Position numbers and translations under genes: made by a program. From contig NC_133218.1 in the NCBI RefSeq assembly GCF_040436345.1, forward strand, positions 25,036,710-25,100,709: a DNA stretch of 64,000 nucleotides. The letters run 5' to 3'. The stretch comes from Pagrus major (Eukaryota; Chordata; Actinopteri; Spariformes; Sparidae). The notes beneath the pieces were generated by a model. The model was not told the DNA's origin and searched no databases. It was given only the letters and a program-made list of their open reading frames with translations. Below, one piece after another: positions 1 through 12,728 of this stretch (positions are counted from its first letter, which is position 1; every line of letters starts with the position of its first letter).

Positions 1-325
1 GTTAAAGGGCCAGTTCACCGAAATCACAACAAAACATTTTTCATCACTCACTCGTAGCGGTCTGTAACCATGCAGATAGTTTTGATTTAATTAGCTACCT
101 CAGTACAACAGAGGTCAATGTGGTCCTTAAAGTGTTCAAAAATTCCCCTTTAAAAAGTCAACACACTTCCCTATGAGCAGACTCTACGGTGGCCTTGGAG
201 GGCAAAACACAACAACAATTCACAATGGTGGTTTTCACAATGACTGAGATGAAAAGATGTTAAGTTGAAACACATTTTAACACAGAATATTCAAGTGAAC
301 TGACTATAATGAATCACTTTTATCA

Positions 326-606
326 TTAATGCAACATTATGTAGAATTTGGCATTTGGGGCGATGTAACACACATGTTAGGTGCTAACTACAATCAAAAC
401 TCACTACATCTTAACAATGTTATGTGTTAAAACTTGTATGTTGAAGTAAACATGTATGTAACGCTGCGATTCTACTCACTGAAGTTACATAGTGCAGAAA
501 CAAGTGATAGAGACATCATTCACCCTATTACAAGACACTGTACCATCAACATGAGTTTTGAAGCTGTTATTTTAAGCTAAAAAGTTAGATAATAATGTTG
601 CTTGAG
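326..606 (+). mobile_element. TTAA MITE, family A copy 1
   Basis: TTAA then GCAACATTATGTA at the left end, and TAATAATGTTGCT at the right. The interior (tgtatgttgaagtaaaca, gtgcagaaacaagtga) recurs at 35334-35599, 44535-44893 and 55467-55819. Non-autonomous, no ORF. TTAA target sites suggest a piggyBac-like mover. Confidence 0.75.
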
Positions 607-784
607 CCAGATTCATTAGATTTTAGTCAACACGTCTTCATGCCCTAAAAGACCGAACAGGCCACTGCCACAACAACATAAATGTTCCCTTGTGGTCATG
701 TGGTCAACATTGTGAAAAGGTTACAGTTTGGTTAGGTCTAGGAAAAGATGCTGGTTTGAGTTAAATCAAACACTTTATATACAT

Positions 785-1064
785 AATTGTGTAATATGTA
801 AGAATTGGCCACCTCTTGAATTGAAATGCCAAACAAATAGCTGGCGGCATATCATCAGAGGAACCACTAACTGCTGTTAGGTAGTTAGCTCAGTTAGCCA
901 TGTAGCTAGTTGGTCCGGACTGGAAGCTAAGCATGCTAACTTCAGTAGATACTGTATAACATAACGTCAAAATTCTTACTTCCTCACAATCTGTTGATGA
1001 TTTTAATTTATTTTCACATTTTTTTAAACTCAAATTCTTACATACTGCCCCTTTAGGTTTGGTA
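785..1064 (+). mobile_element. TTAA-type MITE, family B copy 1
   Basis: Left end tgtgtaatatgtaagaat and right end attcttacatactgccc form imperfect terminal inverted repeats. The middle is rich in TTAGC/GCTAA words. Related to 12455-12728; the TTAA flank is eroded. Confidence 0.6.
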
Positions 1065-1522
1065 CATACGTATAAGAGCACTGACACACAAAGCATAGAC
1101 ACAACATAACAGAGCTTCACATATAGTGCAGCTTGTAAATCATAAAATACAACTAATTCAAGTACATAGTAAGCGCAGTGCATTGTATTGTAGCTACAGG
1201 GTCAACGAGTGTGTACAATAGGGGCAAACACATGAGTGAGTTGAACAGGATAGGAACAATGCATCACAAGTTTATGTAGAGAAACCTAATCATGCTGTAC
1301 AAATCTCAGTGTCCACATCCTCCCTGTCTTCCCCCTGTTCTCTCTGACCTCGCCTCACTTTGGAGACTATCTGTCTGTTGCCTTCTTCTTTTTGATGTTC
1401 TCTGCGTTCTCTGCTGGTAGGGAGGTTGGGTTGGGTCCGGATTCCCCCACACCGCCTGTGGTTTTGCTTGGCTCTGCTGTCATCTCCGCTAAAGCTTGTT
1501 TCCTCTCATATTGTTTTGACAG

Positions 1523-1636
1523 GCCGGGTTTCCACCGGGAGTCGTCAATATTTTGCCAGGATTCGGGCCAACGGCAGGAGCTGCGATTGCTTCGCACATG
1601 GGCATAGACAAAGTGGCTTTCACGGGATCAACCGAG
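1523..1636 (+). CDS. aldh1a2: aldh1a2 exon (38 codons, AGFPPG...FTGSTE)
   Basis: Acceptor AG at 1521-1522, donor GTACTT after 1636, phase 0 at both ends. Encodes the [13 protein letters not shown] stretch and the FTGSTE loop that contacts the nicotinamide cofactor in ALDH structures. Confidence 0.92.
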
Positions 1637-4600
1637 GTACTTTTCTCTAATAAAGTGGTTCAGATCAACAGCTGTCTAATGCTTGCTTTTGTCAGCAAGT
1701 GACACAGTGGCCAACATGTGCAGAGCATAAGAGCGGGCTGGGTAATTAGGGGACGTTGTGTGCCTGTATTGAAGTCTAAATGATAAACATCTTACTTCAG
1801 CTGCATGCCCTGTCATTACTGCTCGTGACAGGACGGCTCTGATTTTATCTCACACACATGCAGTATACAAACATCTCTCCGAAACGCTGCCCCTATTCTG
1901 TTTTCCTCTGCTGTATTAACTCACTTCCACAGCGTCTTTCATTGAGCTCACTATCAGGACACACACAGGAGAAACCCTTGTAGCTTTGCAGGACAGGGAA
2001 GTAGTTAATGGCAAGCTCAATCATCAAGGACATACCATGTTAGGTGTTGAGCGGTCTGAGGTGTTATGGTCCACATGCATTCCAGGGAGCAGCCAGAGTG
2101 ACAGCAGATTCCTTTTCTACAGATCATTTATAAACATCTGTTATTTCTAACTGCAAACGAACCCCTCTGGTAAAACCATTTACAGCAATCCTAATGTGGA
2201 ATTTATGTTATGATGGGACCAGTCTGTATTTCACATGTATCTGTGTTACATGAGCCAGGTTTATGTAATGTCCAGATTAGCCTTGTGGTTTCTGGAGATG
2301 TCTGTTTTGACTCTGGTGGTGTGTTGGAGAATAAGCATGCATCTTGGCCTGTTTACACCTGGTATTAACACGCTTCGCGGGTGATCCGATCGCAAGTGGA
2401 CAGTTCAGTTCACACCTGGCTTTACAACGCGGCTCGAGTCACCACTTGTGATCGGATCTCACTACCTAGGACACAAGGACGAACAGAAACAATGCTTTTC
2501 TCACAAAAAAGACTTAATGTATAACATTTGCAGAATTTACAAGAAGGCCAAAATAATGAAGAATTTGTCATAGACAGTATTTCACAAAGTTTATAAAGTT
2601 TCTCCTGACTGTAACCGTCTTGTCTAATTATCAGATGTGATGAGAAAATCGATGTTTGTTTCATCTATTAGCTCACTCTCTGTATGCCCCAAGGGGAAGA
2701 TTTGTCCCAATCTGTGCCCTTTCACAGAAAATTGGAGTTCAGTTCTGTAATTGTCACAGAAACCACAAGTAGCTTGTATAGGATATTGAAAACTACAGCT
2801 TTGACAAATCTGATGACCCACCTCCCTGACTTACGAAGAATGTTAATCGTTGGATTATCTGACAGTTTGAAAGAAGCCTCCCATCTGTAGAGACCAAAGA
2901 GAAAAGAGAATGGGAATCAGTTTGGCATCCACAAATGACACATCTGTCAAAACTCCCTCTCAGTGGAGATGCTTTCAAGCAACATGTTTTTAGAGCAATG
3001 CATCAAACAGCAGTGTGACATCATGGCCATCTTCCAAAGGCACTTCCTGTGAATCCCATTGGAAAAGGCTGGACAGTCACTGAGGTCACTTTTTTTTCCC
3101 AGAAACCAGCTGCTCCACAGGAGTTCAGAAACATCACACACCTATAAACCAACCTGGCCACCATCTCGCGGCGCTCTGTCACACCAGTTTGGGTTCATTA
3201 ACAGCTTGAATTATGTTAGTTCAAGTGTATTAATATCATAATATCTGTCAATTCAACCCATTTAACAGGAAAATATTTTTATCGAAGAATCCATTTCATG
3301 TGGGAGAAATTAGAGAATATTACATTTTTTTCTTGAGCTTTGTCCCACCTAGGCAGAGGTATCTCAAATGCTAAATGCTAAACCTTCTAACGCAAACATC
3401 TTCTTTCTTTTATCATCACGCCGTGATTGAACATTTCCTTTGTGAGTGGCCCATTTTTTATTTTTTTTTTAAACTAGTTTTCCTGTTGTTTCATGTGATC
3501 TGGAGTCAATTACTGAGAGAATGAGCCAGTGCTGTGAGAGACGGCTGATGCCCAGACAGTGAGTCACTGCATTGTAGTAGCAGGGGTTGGGGGGAGACCG
3601 GTGACCACAGCATCTCCTCACAGGCTGGGAGGTGGTCGTGAAGCTACAGGTGGATTTCAGGACCACAACTCATCCTCGTTCTGACTCACATGTGGCTGTG
3701 ACTCCACACGGAGGAGTCTCGCAGCCCAGCGTGTTTCCTCTACCCTTGAATAAACACACGCTAGTCTCCCCCTTAGTCAGCCTCTTTGTGTTTCTGATCA
3801 AAGACAGACAAAACACATCAGAAACATGAAGCCGAGCCAAGTATTGTGTTGCTTTTATACAGCTTTGGTACTAGCCACAGCACAGGGTTGATTCTGTTCT
3901 ACTCTTTTGTTTTCTATTATATCATAGTATAGCCACTTAAACAATAGAGAATATAGAGAGAGAATATGAGACTTTTCCATGTTGTAGGTGGGGGTTTTTG
4001 GAGGGTATTTTCCCACTTCCCACTTTCCCACTATACCGTCAGTACTTTTGGAAAATGAAACAGACAGTATGAGTAACAGGAAGATGAATACTTGTTTTGG
4101 GTGTAGTGTTGTGAGGGAGGTTTGCGGGGTTTCTCAGGCTTGTTATCTTGTTGTTATCTCGAGTTAATGTAATATGTCGAAACACGGAAAAGATTTCTGT
4201 TGAAGCAGCTAATTCACTCCACTGTTGAGACTTTTGACCACATCATCACCATCACTGCCATTTTCTATCAGTCTTAAAGGAGCAGTTCGACATTTTGGGA
4301 AGTAGGTGCATTTGCTTTCTTGTTGAGAGTTAGATGAGATAACTATACATAACTCATAACTGTACATTAAATATGGTGTTAGGTGTTATCGATTGACATT
4401 CAGACCCTGAATGTGTCATCCCATCTGCCCCTTCAATTGTATTCACGCCACAACACCGCTGTTGTTCGAATCATCTGCCCCCTCAAGTGGTTGCCTGTTT
4501 GTTCCACATATTCACACATTGCTGATGCTAGCTACATACAAACAATACAAAGGCTCATATGACAACTTTTTGGTTTCACGGGGGGTTGTATGTGTAATCA

Positions 4601-7600
4601 GTGAGTTTGAGAAGTGAAGGTAGGTGGATTTCCTCCTGTTTCCAGTCTTTTCGCTAAGCTAAGCTAACCTCCTGCTTGATCTCCTCATCTAACTCTCAGT
4701 AAGAAAGAAAATAAGCATCATTTCCAAAATGTCAAACTAATCCCTGAAAGAACATTATCAGCTGTTTTGCATGTTTTAGCCTATCTACTACAAATGATCT
4801 ATACTTTACATCATAGCTAACTAACAAGTTTCCAAACCGTTGGGAGTTTATTTTGTCTTCTACTGCGAGGCATTTATTGGACATTGAAACTGCGAAGAAT
4901 CAAAATACAGACTTAATCGGCCTTATTATGATAATAATGTCATAACATTGTCATGTAACAAAAACAAATGCAGATTATGCAATATACACAAGTTTTGAGT
5001 CTGCTAGTCTATTTTCATATCATAAGAAAACAAAAGAAAGTCAGTGGCTGCCAGTAACGGCAGAGCAAAATCATTAAAGAATCTAAAACTTTACAGCATG
5101 TGTTTGAAAATGGTCAACAAAAATTTAACTTATGCAAACATGCAGAAAGACTGGTGTGGTCTCTTAAGATGAGTGGTTTACTTAATGACCATATCAAGCA
5201 ATGCTGTCCTTCAATGTTTTATCTATTGGTTTTCCTTTTGTTATTTGATATTATCCCCCGTGATAAGGATTAAAGAGGAAACAGGGATGATAGAAAGATA
5301 AAGAAAAACCACAGCAGATCCCTTGTCGTCGTCTTTATTGACACACCAGACCCGTTTCATACCAAACCCCCCTCCTGTCTCAGATAGTCGGATCACAGAA
5401 CACCACCCACACACCTTGTGGTTACTTCTTCCTGCCCTTCATTAGACATCAGATTCCATAATCGGCTGATACATCTTTTTGTTTTCCTGTCGCCGTCTCC
5501 AGAAAACCTGTAATAGATATTCATTCTGTGTGTTTGGAGAACTCATGTTTCAGCTGCTTTACCGGTGCATTCCCTGTTTGGAGCTAACCAACCTCTCTAA
5601 GCTATTTTAATGGCTTCGGCTGATTTACTGATCTGGCCTGCATCTCTCTGAGTAAACCCCTGATCTGTTTCCTCTGCTAGGTCGGCAAGCTGATCCAAGA
5701 AGCAGCTGGGAAGACTAACCTAAAGAGAGTGACGCTGGAGCTGGGAGGAAAAAACCCCAACATCATCTTTGCTGATGCTGATAGTAAGTTTTCAACTAAT
5801 GTTGTTGATTCAGTGCTTCATTTACCTGTCACCCTCACATGGTGGTCCGTCACTATCGTTGTTTTGTTAAGTTCCCATTCTCAGGACCTTCAGTCTGTGG
5901 ATAAACACACATGGAGTGACAATCTTAACATGCTCAAAAGCTTTGTAGTGCTATGAAAACCTGTGGATGGATGGGTTTCATATAAATTCTAAGTGGCTCA
6001 CCAAACTGGGGGTGGTGAGTCTTTCAAATGCTTTCAGCAGCCGTGAGAGGGGCTCCCCAGGCCCTGTAAATCAGGAGAATGGGCCCTGACTCCGTCGGGT
6101 GCTTCAGCCGAGACCCATAAATCACAGGGGTCCGTTAACCCTTTGTGCGCAACAGCAGGGTCCTGTCTCTCAGGTGTCAGGTATCAGATTTGCACAGGAT
6201 AGCTCCAATAAATATGTGGGCAAATTGTGTAACAATATACTCCACACATCACTGTTTTATTTGTTTTTGTTTTTGTGTGTAGATGAGATGATTCAATTCT
6301 GACTTTTTTCACTATCAAGCAGTATTTATAAGTTATTAATTAGACTCACGACTTAACCTAGAATGGCACATACCTCCTCCAAGGCCCAATAGTCCCCTTC
6401 AAACTCTGTAGCACTGTGTCACTCTAAATGTTACTGCTTAACCATAATTTAAACTCATCAGATTTTCAATTTGCACCAAATTGAAGTCATTCATAGATAC
6501 AAGCCACCTGAATGCCTGATTTTTTTTCATCAAGATCCATGCAGTATCCCCTGAGAAATTAACAAAAGTGTTCTTGAGACCCGTCCTCCCTTCAAGTTTT
6601 CGAAAAAATCTGTTCTGTAGTTTTTGTGTAATCTTGCTGACAAACCAACCAACAAACAAACGGACATATAACCTCCCTGGTGGAGGTAAAAAAATGGGGT
6701 AGTTTTTTGTAATAGGCAAACTATTGACCAAATTGTCTTTTTTTCCTAGTGGATCTGGCTGTAGAACAGGCCCACCAGGGCGTGTTTTTCAACGCAGGCC
6801 AGTGCTGCACCGCAGGCTCTCGCATCTATGTGGAGGAGCCCATATATGATGAGTTTGTCCGGAGGAGTGTGGAGAGAGCCAAGAGGAGGATAGTCGGCAG
6901 CCCATTTGATCCCACTACTGAGCAGGGTCCGCAGGTGAGGTCAACACAGCAGAAGTTTCTCTTTTTATCACTCGATGCCTCTTCCACTCTCCCTACCTTT
7001 CTTTAATTGTCTTCTCGGCCCTGGGATCTGATGTAATGTGTGTTCTCCTCCCCCACAGATCAGTCGGGAGCAGCAGAATCGTGTGTTGGAGTTTATCCAG
7101 AGTGGCATCAGTGAAGGAGCCAAGCTGGAGTGCGGAGGCAAAGCTCTGGGCTTGAAAGGGTTCTTCATTGAGCCCACTGTTTTCTCTAATGTGAGGGATG
7201 ACATGCGCATCGCCAGAGAGGAGGTACAATGCTAAAGAACGGGGATTTTGTTGGCTCCAGCACATCTAATGCATGTATACCTGTGAGAAAAACAGTTGTG
7301 GAGGAAGTGGTGTTCTTTACTCAAGTGAAAGTAGTAATACCACAATATAAAAACACTTTATTCAAGTCAATGTTCTGTATTTAAAACTGCTAGTACTAAA
7401 GTGTTTCAGACCTCTTAATATGACCAAGTAACCAACCTTTATATTTTATCTCTTTACAGATTTTTGGCCCCGTCCAGCAGATCATGAAGTTCAAAACTAT
7501 CGAGGAAGTGATAGAAAGAGCCAACAACTCAGATTATGGTCTTGTTGCGGCTGTTTTCACCAACAACATCAACAAAGCCATGACCGTGACCACAGCCATG

Positions 7601-9487
7601 CAGGCTGGCACTGTCTGGTAAGTTTCATCTGCTGTGTTTCTTTTAGCTGCAACAAGTAATATTTTTCATGTGGGAAGTATCAACCATCTCAGAAAGACTC
7701 TGGCATCCAGGAACTGTTAACTGGCTTCGTGCCACTTCACTATCATTACACAAGCCACAAAGAAATGTTTTCCTTCCTTTTTTTTTACTTTTTTCCCTCA
7801 GCTCAGACATTCGAGATGTAAATATATCAAGAGCAACGTGTCAGTGCGAGACAACAATGCAAAACTGAGCATGTAAATGTAAATCGACACCCTCATTTTA
7901 TAATTATATATAAATGAGTATATGAGTAAAGTATAAATGAAATGGTCATAAAACACAACCTCTTGATTTCACCTGAAATTGTGTTTCTTTTGTAATTACC
8001 TGCAGATGGCTAGTAGGAGTAGACGTATAGCTAACATGCAGCATCTGCCAAGAATTTTTCACCACATGTCATACTTGACTGCAATCCTCTGCCAGCTGAG
8101 GAAACATTTTTCTACTTCGTCCGTCATTCTTACTGCTGATCATTCACCATCCTACTTATCTTCATCTGTTGAGGATTTTGTTTGGTACTTTGAGACGTTT
8201 CTGACCATCTTCTCTTCCTCAACAAAATGGCCTATTTCCAACAATATCACCCCAAATAACACACTGACGGCTTGTCATCAAAGACATTTGGGATGATATT
8301 GCTAGCATCTTTGATATCTTCACAACAGCGACAAACTCAGACTAACAGCTTGGGTAAAATGTTTGGGTAAACTCTCCAACATGTCTCCAACATAACGTTA
8401 GTGACAGTGTTGTTATTAATGCGAAAAGGATCAAACATGCATTTTAGAGGAATTAAATGTAAACACTTTGAAATAACATCAGGAAAAAAAGACAAATTGT
8501 ATGACAGCTAGTGCGTGATGCAGGGGTTTTCTACTTGGAAGTTATTGTAAACAAACATTGTTGTTGGTTCTATTCAAAGTCAGTTCTCTCTCTTCCATCG
8601 CTTAATATCTGCTCGCCAAACAGCCACAGTTCCTCAGTTTGAATCTTGTCTGTCTGTGTTAAGGGTTACTGTATAAAAATGCTTCACATAACACAGAATC
8701 CTCCCCCGTCCTTCTTATTATCTTCTCAGTCAGAGTTTTGTCCAGCTGAAAACTCTTTGTCTTATGGCTGCACCAATCCCAAAGTTTTCCCATTTCCACT
8801 CTACCTCAACTTCAATCTTCTTTGCATCCATTCAGTCTTTCCCACCCAAAGCGCCCACAATTGGTGAATTCACAAATATACAACCTGACAACTCTCAGCT
8901 GTGTTTGTTATATAATGATGGAATTATGTTGTTAAACCCAGATGGTTTCCAAAACAGCAATGACAATGACATTACATTTTAACATCAGTCTCACTGCATG
9001 CAGCTGTAACACTACTGCTTTGGACAAAGTTATGCACCATTTTATAACAGCAAACCACATGAGTCAAACACACAAGAGTGATCAATGTTTTGTGTATTTC
9101 CCAGGATAAACTGCTTCAACGCTCTGAGCACACAGTGTCCATTTGGAGGATATAAGATGTCTGGCAATGGACGTGAATTGTGAGTATGACTTGGTTTCCT
9201 GCCCACTAAATATTACTAATACTGACTCTGTGTTTTGAAAAGCTACTTTCAAAAATTGCTTAACATCACATAAATCTTCATCTAAGAGGATATTGCAATG
9301 TTTCTACATCAGGAGCCTCCAGCAGTGTATACACTATATTTCAAAGCTGCTGAGGGGATGATAGTTTAGATAAAACGAGCAGCATTGTGACTATTTCCTG
9401 TTGTCTGTTTTCAGGGGAGAAAGCGGCTTAAAGGAGTACTCAGAAGTGAAGACCATCACGATGAAGATGGTCGCCAAGAACTCTTAA
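1523..9487 (+). CDS. aldh1a2: Retinal dehydrogenase 2 (Aldh1a2), 3' half: 7 coding exons
   Basis: Cytosolic NAD-dependent enzyme that oxidises retinaldehyde to retinoic acid; in embryos it is the main source of this morphogen. Seven exons (1523-1636, 5681-5783, 6750-6934, 7059-7223, 7460-7617, 9105-9179, 9415-9487) splice in frame to 290 residues plus stop. Sizes 114/103/185/165/158/75 match the exon pattern I recall for ALDH1A genes. Visible motifs: FTGSTE (cofactor loop), general-base Glu in TLELGGK (5738-5740), catalytic Cys as the second Cys of GQCC (6806-6808), EIFGPV across the 7223/7460 junction, and C-terminal KNS. The family is ~518 residues, so ~220 N-terminal residues lie upstream. 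The choice of 1A2 over 1A1/1A3 rests on the SEVKT...KNS tail and on the polr2m-myzap neighbours, which match human 15q21. No frameshift or stop is seen. Two family positions differ (KNP for KSP, FNAG for FNQG). Confidence 0.93.
2381..2462. repeat. Inverted repeat (GTGATCCGATC type)
   Basis: gtgatccgatcgcaagtgg at 2381-2399 pairs with ccacttgtgatcggatctcac at 2442-2462 around a 42-bp loop. Preceded by ctgtttacacctggtatta; looks like the core of an interspersed element. Confidence 0.55.
4274..4748 (+). mobile_element. TTAA MITE, family C copy 1
   Basis: TTAA then AGGAGCAGTTCGACATTTTG on the left; tccaaaatgtcaaactaatc on the right. Internal gagagttagatgag and gctaagctaagctaac. Other copies are at 52973-53740, 53742-54374, ~63000 and ~63420. 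Confidence 0.7.
5681..5783 (+). CDS. aldh1a2: aldh1a2 exon (VGKLIQ...ELGGK...ADAD)
   Basis: Follows ttgctag-type acceptor; donor GTAAGT at 5784. 103 bp, ends one base into a codon. Carries the catalytic glutamate of the TLELGGK signature. The next residues are NPN, where I recall SPN in most ALDH1A proteins. Confidence 0.92.
6369..6690 (-). mobile_element. Interspersed repeat, family D copy 1
   Basis: Ends in acctcctcc... and ...cctggtggaggt. Internal tcatcaagatccatgca, gtagtttttgtgtaatc and ctgacaaaccaaccaac are shared with 33977-34310. Sits in the intron just before the catalytic-Cys exon of aldh1a2. Confidence 0.65.
6750..6934 (+). CDS. aldh1a2: aldh1a2 exon (catalytic cysteine exon)
   Basis: 185 bp between cctag and GTGAGG. 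The split codon A|TG gives [15 protein letters not shown]. Contains [13 protein letters not shown]; the second Cys is the nucleophile by family alignment. Continues through [18 protein letters not shown] and TEQGPQ. Confidence 0.94.
7059..7223 (+). CDS. aldh1a2: aldh1a2 exon (ISREQQ...AREE)
   Basis: 165 bp, phase 0 at both ends, between cccacag and GTACAA. Encodes [13 protein letters not shown] and [12 protein letters not shown], both typical of the ALDH1A catalytic domain. Confidence 0.93.
7460..7617 (+). CDS. aldh1a2: aldh1a2 exon (IFGPVQQ...AGTVW)
   Basis: 158 bp between tttacag and GTAAGT; ends within the Trp codon TG|G. Encodes the EIFGPV motif (Glu from the previous exon), [16 protein letters not shown] and AMQAGTVW. 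Confidence 0.93.
7618..9104 (+). other. aldh1a2 intron, 1.5 kb
   Basis: No exon, RNA gene or clear repeat recognised; an open frame at 7979-8296 shows no family resemblance and no splice context. Confidence 0.5.
9105..9179 (+). CDS. aldh1a2: aldh1a2 exon (INCFNAL...SGNGRE)
   Basis: 75 bp; acceptor cccag, donor GTGAGT. Encodes [20 protein letters not shown] and NGRE, the oligomerisation-side segment conserved in ALDH1A enzymes. Confidence 0.92.
9415..9487 (+). CDS. aldh1a2: aldh1a2 terminal coding exon
   Basis: Acceptor tttcag at 9409-9414. Completes TT|G (Leu), then [23 protein letters not shown] and stop TAA at 9485-9487. The length and the KNS end are usual for the family. Confidence 0.92.
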
Positions 9488-10320
9488 GGCAGCCACACTT
9501 TTTTGGGAGGAGGTAGCGTCTTCCTCATCACTGACACTGCTTCCTGTCGGTCCGTCCACGGTGGCAAACCACATTACCATCAAAACCAGTTACCTCCATG
9601 GTAACTACAGGCTGTGACCACTCGTCAACTCCGCATCGCTCACCACGGACACGCCAATCTCCACCCACCTTGAGTTTGTGGACTGTCTCTAGTCTAACTG
9701 ACAACCACTGAACTACCCCCATAATATATACCTCCTCCACTAACTACACTTAAGCACTCACAGAGACGATGGGGGAGGCTGCAAACCCAAATAACAACCC
9801 CCCTCCCAGCCGATAAACCCTGATCTTCACCCCCACAGTTGCTGGATGCTCAGAGACTCAGTCGCCGCACTTGCAATCAACCCTTTACTAGCAACTTGTC
9901 ACGTGTTGGGAGGCAGTTTTTTCTTTGTACTGTGCGGTATGATCGTCAAAAACCTCATGTGTCATTGTCTTGGTAGAATTTACGCAAGCATGTCAGCTCA
10001 TTCAAGACCACTGGTGTCGTCAGCCTCAGATATGAATGGATGAAACGTTAATTCACAGTTAAAATTGATTTCTAATTGTCTTTGTTTATATTTTAGCTTG
10101 TATGACTTAACACTGTATGTCGACCTTTGACTGATGTAAACGTGAAGATTTTAACCTCTTAAAGGCATTTTACTCTCACCTGCTAAAAGAGGAGTAGATG
10201 TATTTTAAACATTATGTAACTGATTTTCATTGATGTCCATCTATGTTTATGTTTATACAATCATATGCTATGAAATTATAAAATGACCATAGTTTTTTTC
10301 AGTAAAGACTTTTTTTTACT
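9488..10320 (+). other. aldh1a2: aldh1a2 3' UTR (end estimated)
   Basis: Sequence after the stop is non-coding and becomes AT-rich. The only poly(A)-signal-like hexamer near the end is the variant AGTAAA at 10301-10306, followed by a T-run at 10310-10317. No canonical AATAAA is seen between 9488 and 10320, so the end is a guess. Confidence 0.45.
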
Positions 10321-10795
10321 GAAAAACATGTTTTTTCCTGTGTGTTCACTCTGTTATTCTTCATCTGCTCAAGAGGTCACACATTTCACAGTTTAATTCA
10401 GGACTGAGATCTTATGTGCACATGCTGCATTAATCAGTCAAGAGATAAAAACACTACTGCTGCTGAACCTCACAGACCCGGGTCAGAACACATCAAGTAT
10501 GTCTTTAGTTGTAACTGAAAATCTTGTATTGATGCATCTCACTAGGAAGCAAACTGGCCCAAAGAGATGATGTCATTGAAATATGTGTGCAACACTTCTT
10601 TAATTACTGAACATAGTAATGAAAATCATATTTAAATAGAAAAGTAGTTATAAATTCAGATTTTTCAGCTTGGGCTTAAGGGCTCATTAGTGCTGTCAGC
10701 TCCAACAACTGAGCTGCTGGTCTTGTGACACCGAGGTGTCGCCTTTTTTAGGGATGATATTTTGAAAGCATGGTGGAAATAAAATGATCACTCAC

Positions 10796-10950
10796 TTAGC
10801 TCAACCCTTTCACCAGAATAATGTTGCCAATGTGCATTTCTGCAAACCACAGATATGTTCATGTTGTAACAACGCTCTTCCTTAGACTTAGACCTTAGAT
10901 TTAGACTCAGAAACCACTTGGTTAGGGTTAGGAAAAGTTCTGTTTTGTTA
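10796..10950 (-). repeat. Interspersed repeat, family E copy 1
   Basis: The reverse complement (tctgtggtttgcagaaat, ttattctggtga) matches 19080-19143, and more weakly 34530-34612. Confidence 0.45.
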
Positions 10951-12454
10951 TAAGTGTCCAATGGTTTCACGCTTACAAATGTTGGAATGCCATCTGCCCA
11001 TGAACACTGGTCTCTGGCTTCACAGCCATCTCACCAGTCGTCACACCACCAGCATCCCCTGCACCTCCTGACATGAAAGTCAGCTCATATTGCCCACATG
11101 CAATGTGAACATGATAGGACACACAGTGTAGATATCATACAAACTGAATGTATGAACAATACGAAAATTTTATTCTGGTGACTAGGCTGGAAAAACTGCT
11201 ACATAAATTTCGTAGAGTTGTGAAGAGCAACAAAAAATCTAATCTAATGAGGAAATCCACAAGAAACAAATTCAACGCCATGCAGCATACAAGATACTTT
11301 CATAAACATGGGTTTCCTTAACGTAGTTTGGTTGGTTCTTCAGTATGTAGTAGACAGGTCATTAGAACGACTGACGTGTTGCGGAGGGTCAGGACCAGCA
11401 GAGGTGAGGGGGTGGGCCGAGCAACTTCCAAGGCCAGAAGTTACTTAATAACAACTTCTAACATTTACTCACATGGCCTAAAGCCTGGTTACTTAACTGC
11501 ACAGGTGTCTTTATGTAAATGTAGCCATTGTTAGATCCACTGAGTAAACAAATACTGTAAAATAATGTGCGGCGAAGAGAACAGGTAACATGAACATTGA
11601 CTGAAGGATTAGATATAAATATTCTCCCCTAAACTCTTTGAAATATTTGAAAGGCCAAACAAATGTTTAATTGAGCGCTTACAGGCCTTTCTCACAGCTG
11701 ACTTTCTCACTTCACATAGCAGGAAAAATATAGGTGTTACTGACAACATTAACGATGGCTCTGTTGTATCCAAGCGTCCCAGCGTGGGATCGTGATGTTG
11801 AAATCAAACTGTGAATGCAACATTTGAATTGTTTAAATTACACACAGATTACATCAGTTTAAAGGCAAATAATCACTTCTCGTCTATATGTTGTTAAAAA
11901 AAGATCATTCAGGATCATTTATAAGGCTCCTCCACATGACTGTTCGCTTACATTATGATTCGTTCCTGAACAAACAGGACACACAGTTAAATTCATCAAA
12001 TCCCATCTTTGATATATTAAAAGAGAGAGGTGAGGACATATATGTGCCCATTGAGAGGGGCTAAAACAACAGAAACATGAGGTGAACAGATGTAAAGACG
12101 TTGCACTGGAGCCTTTCTTTGGCAATCAGCTGTTGAATTATCAGGGTACGTTTTCCCACAATTCCCTTCCCAGTTGGTATCTGCAGCCTTTCCACCGAGA
12201 AGATGAAAAACTGATCTCCTTATTGCCGCACTCTGTTAACACAACAGGGAATGTCAGTGCAGACTATGGACACACACTCTCAAGTTAGAAGTGCAGACAT
12301 GAACCTTTATTTACTTCAAGCAAGAGAACTAACAAGGCTGCACTTGGTCTCAAATGTAAAATGTAATATTGAAATCTAGTTGCACATATATTTTTTGGCA
12401 TATTTATTCAAATATATGAAATTACGTTTTTTTTTCTAATTTACCCTTGCTACT

Positions 12455-12728
12455 TTAAAAGTGCAATATGCAATATTTTAGTTGAAAACAATCAAATAAA
12501 ATTACCAGCAAAATTCAAAGAAATTAAATGTGTTGTGTTGCAGAGAAATCTACTGAAGTTAGCATGCTAACCAGCTAGCCACAGCCTGTCCAGCTCCCAG
12601 TCAAGAGCGCTAGCTGCACGGCTAACTGAGCTAACTAGCTAATGCCCGCTACAGCTAGCATCAGTTAGCATTTACTCTGGTCATATGCCACCCCCTACTT
12701 CTTTTATTCTTACATATTGCACCTTTAA
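12455..12728 (+). mobile_element. TTAA MITE, family B copy 2 (both ends intact)
   Basis: TTAA at 12455-12458 and 12725-12728 flank terminal inverted repeats aagtgcaatatgcaat and ttacatattgcacct. The interior is GCTAGC/GCTAAC-rich. No ORF. Confidence 0.75.

Larger units (their letters stand above)
1..1522 (+). other. aldh1a2 intron (partial) with repeats
   Basis: No exon found. It starts with a TTAA-led element end (TTAA at 2-5, then AGGGCCAGTTCACC), has MITEs at 326-606 and 785-1064, and a pyrimidine-rich stretch before the 1521 acceptor. Confidence 0.6.
1637..5680 (+). other. aldh1a2 intron, 4 kb
   Basis: No exon recognised. Contains a short inverted repeat (2381-2399 versus 2442-2462), a MITE at 4274-4748, and otherwise AT-rich unique sequence. 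Confidence 0.6.
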
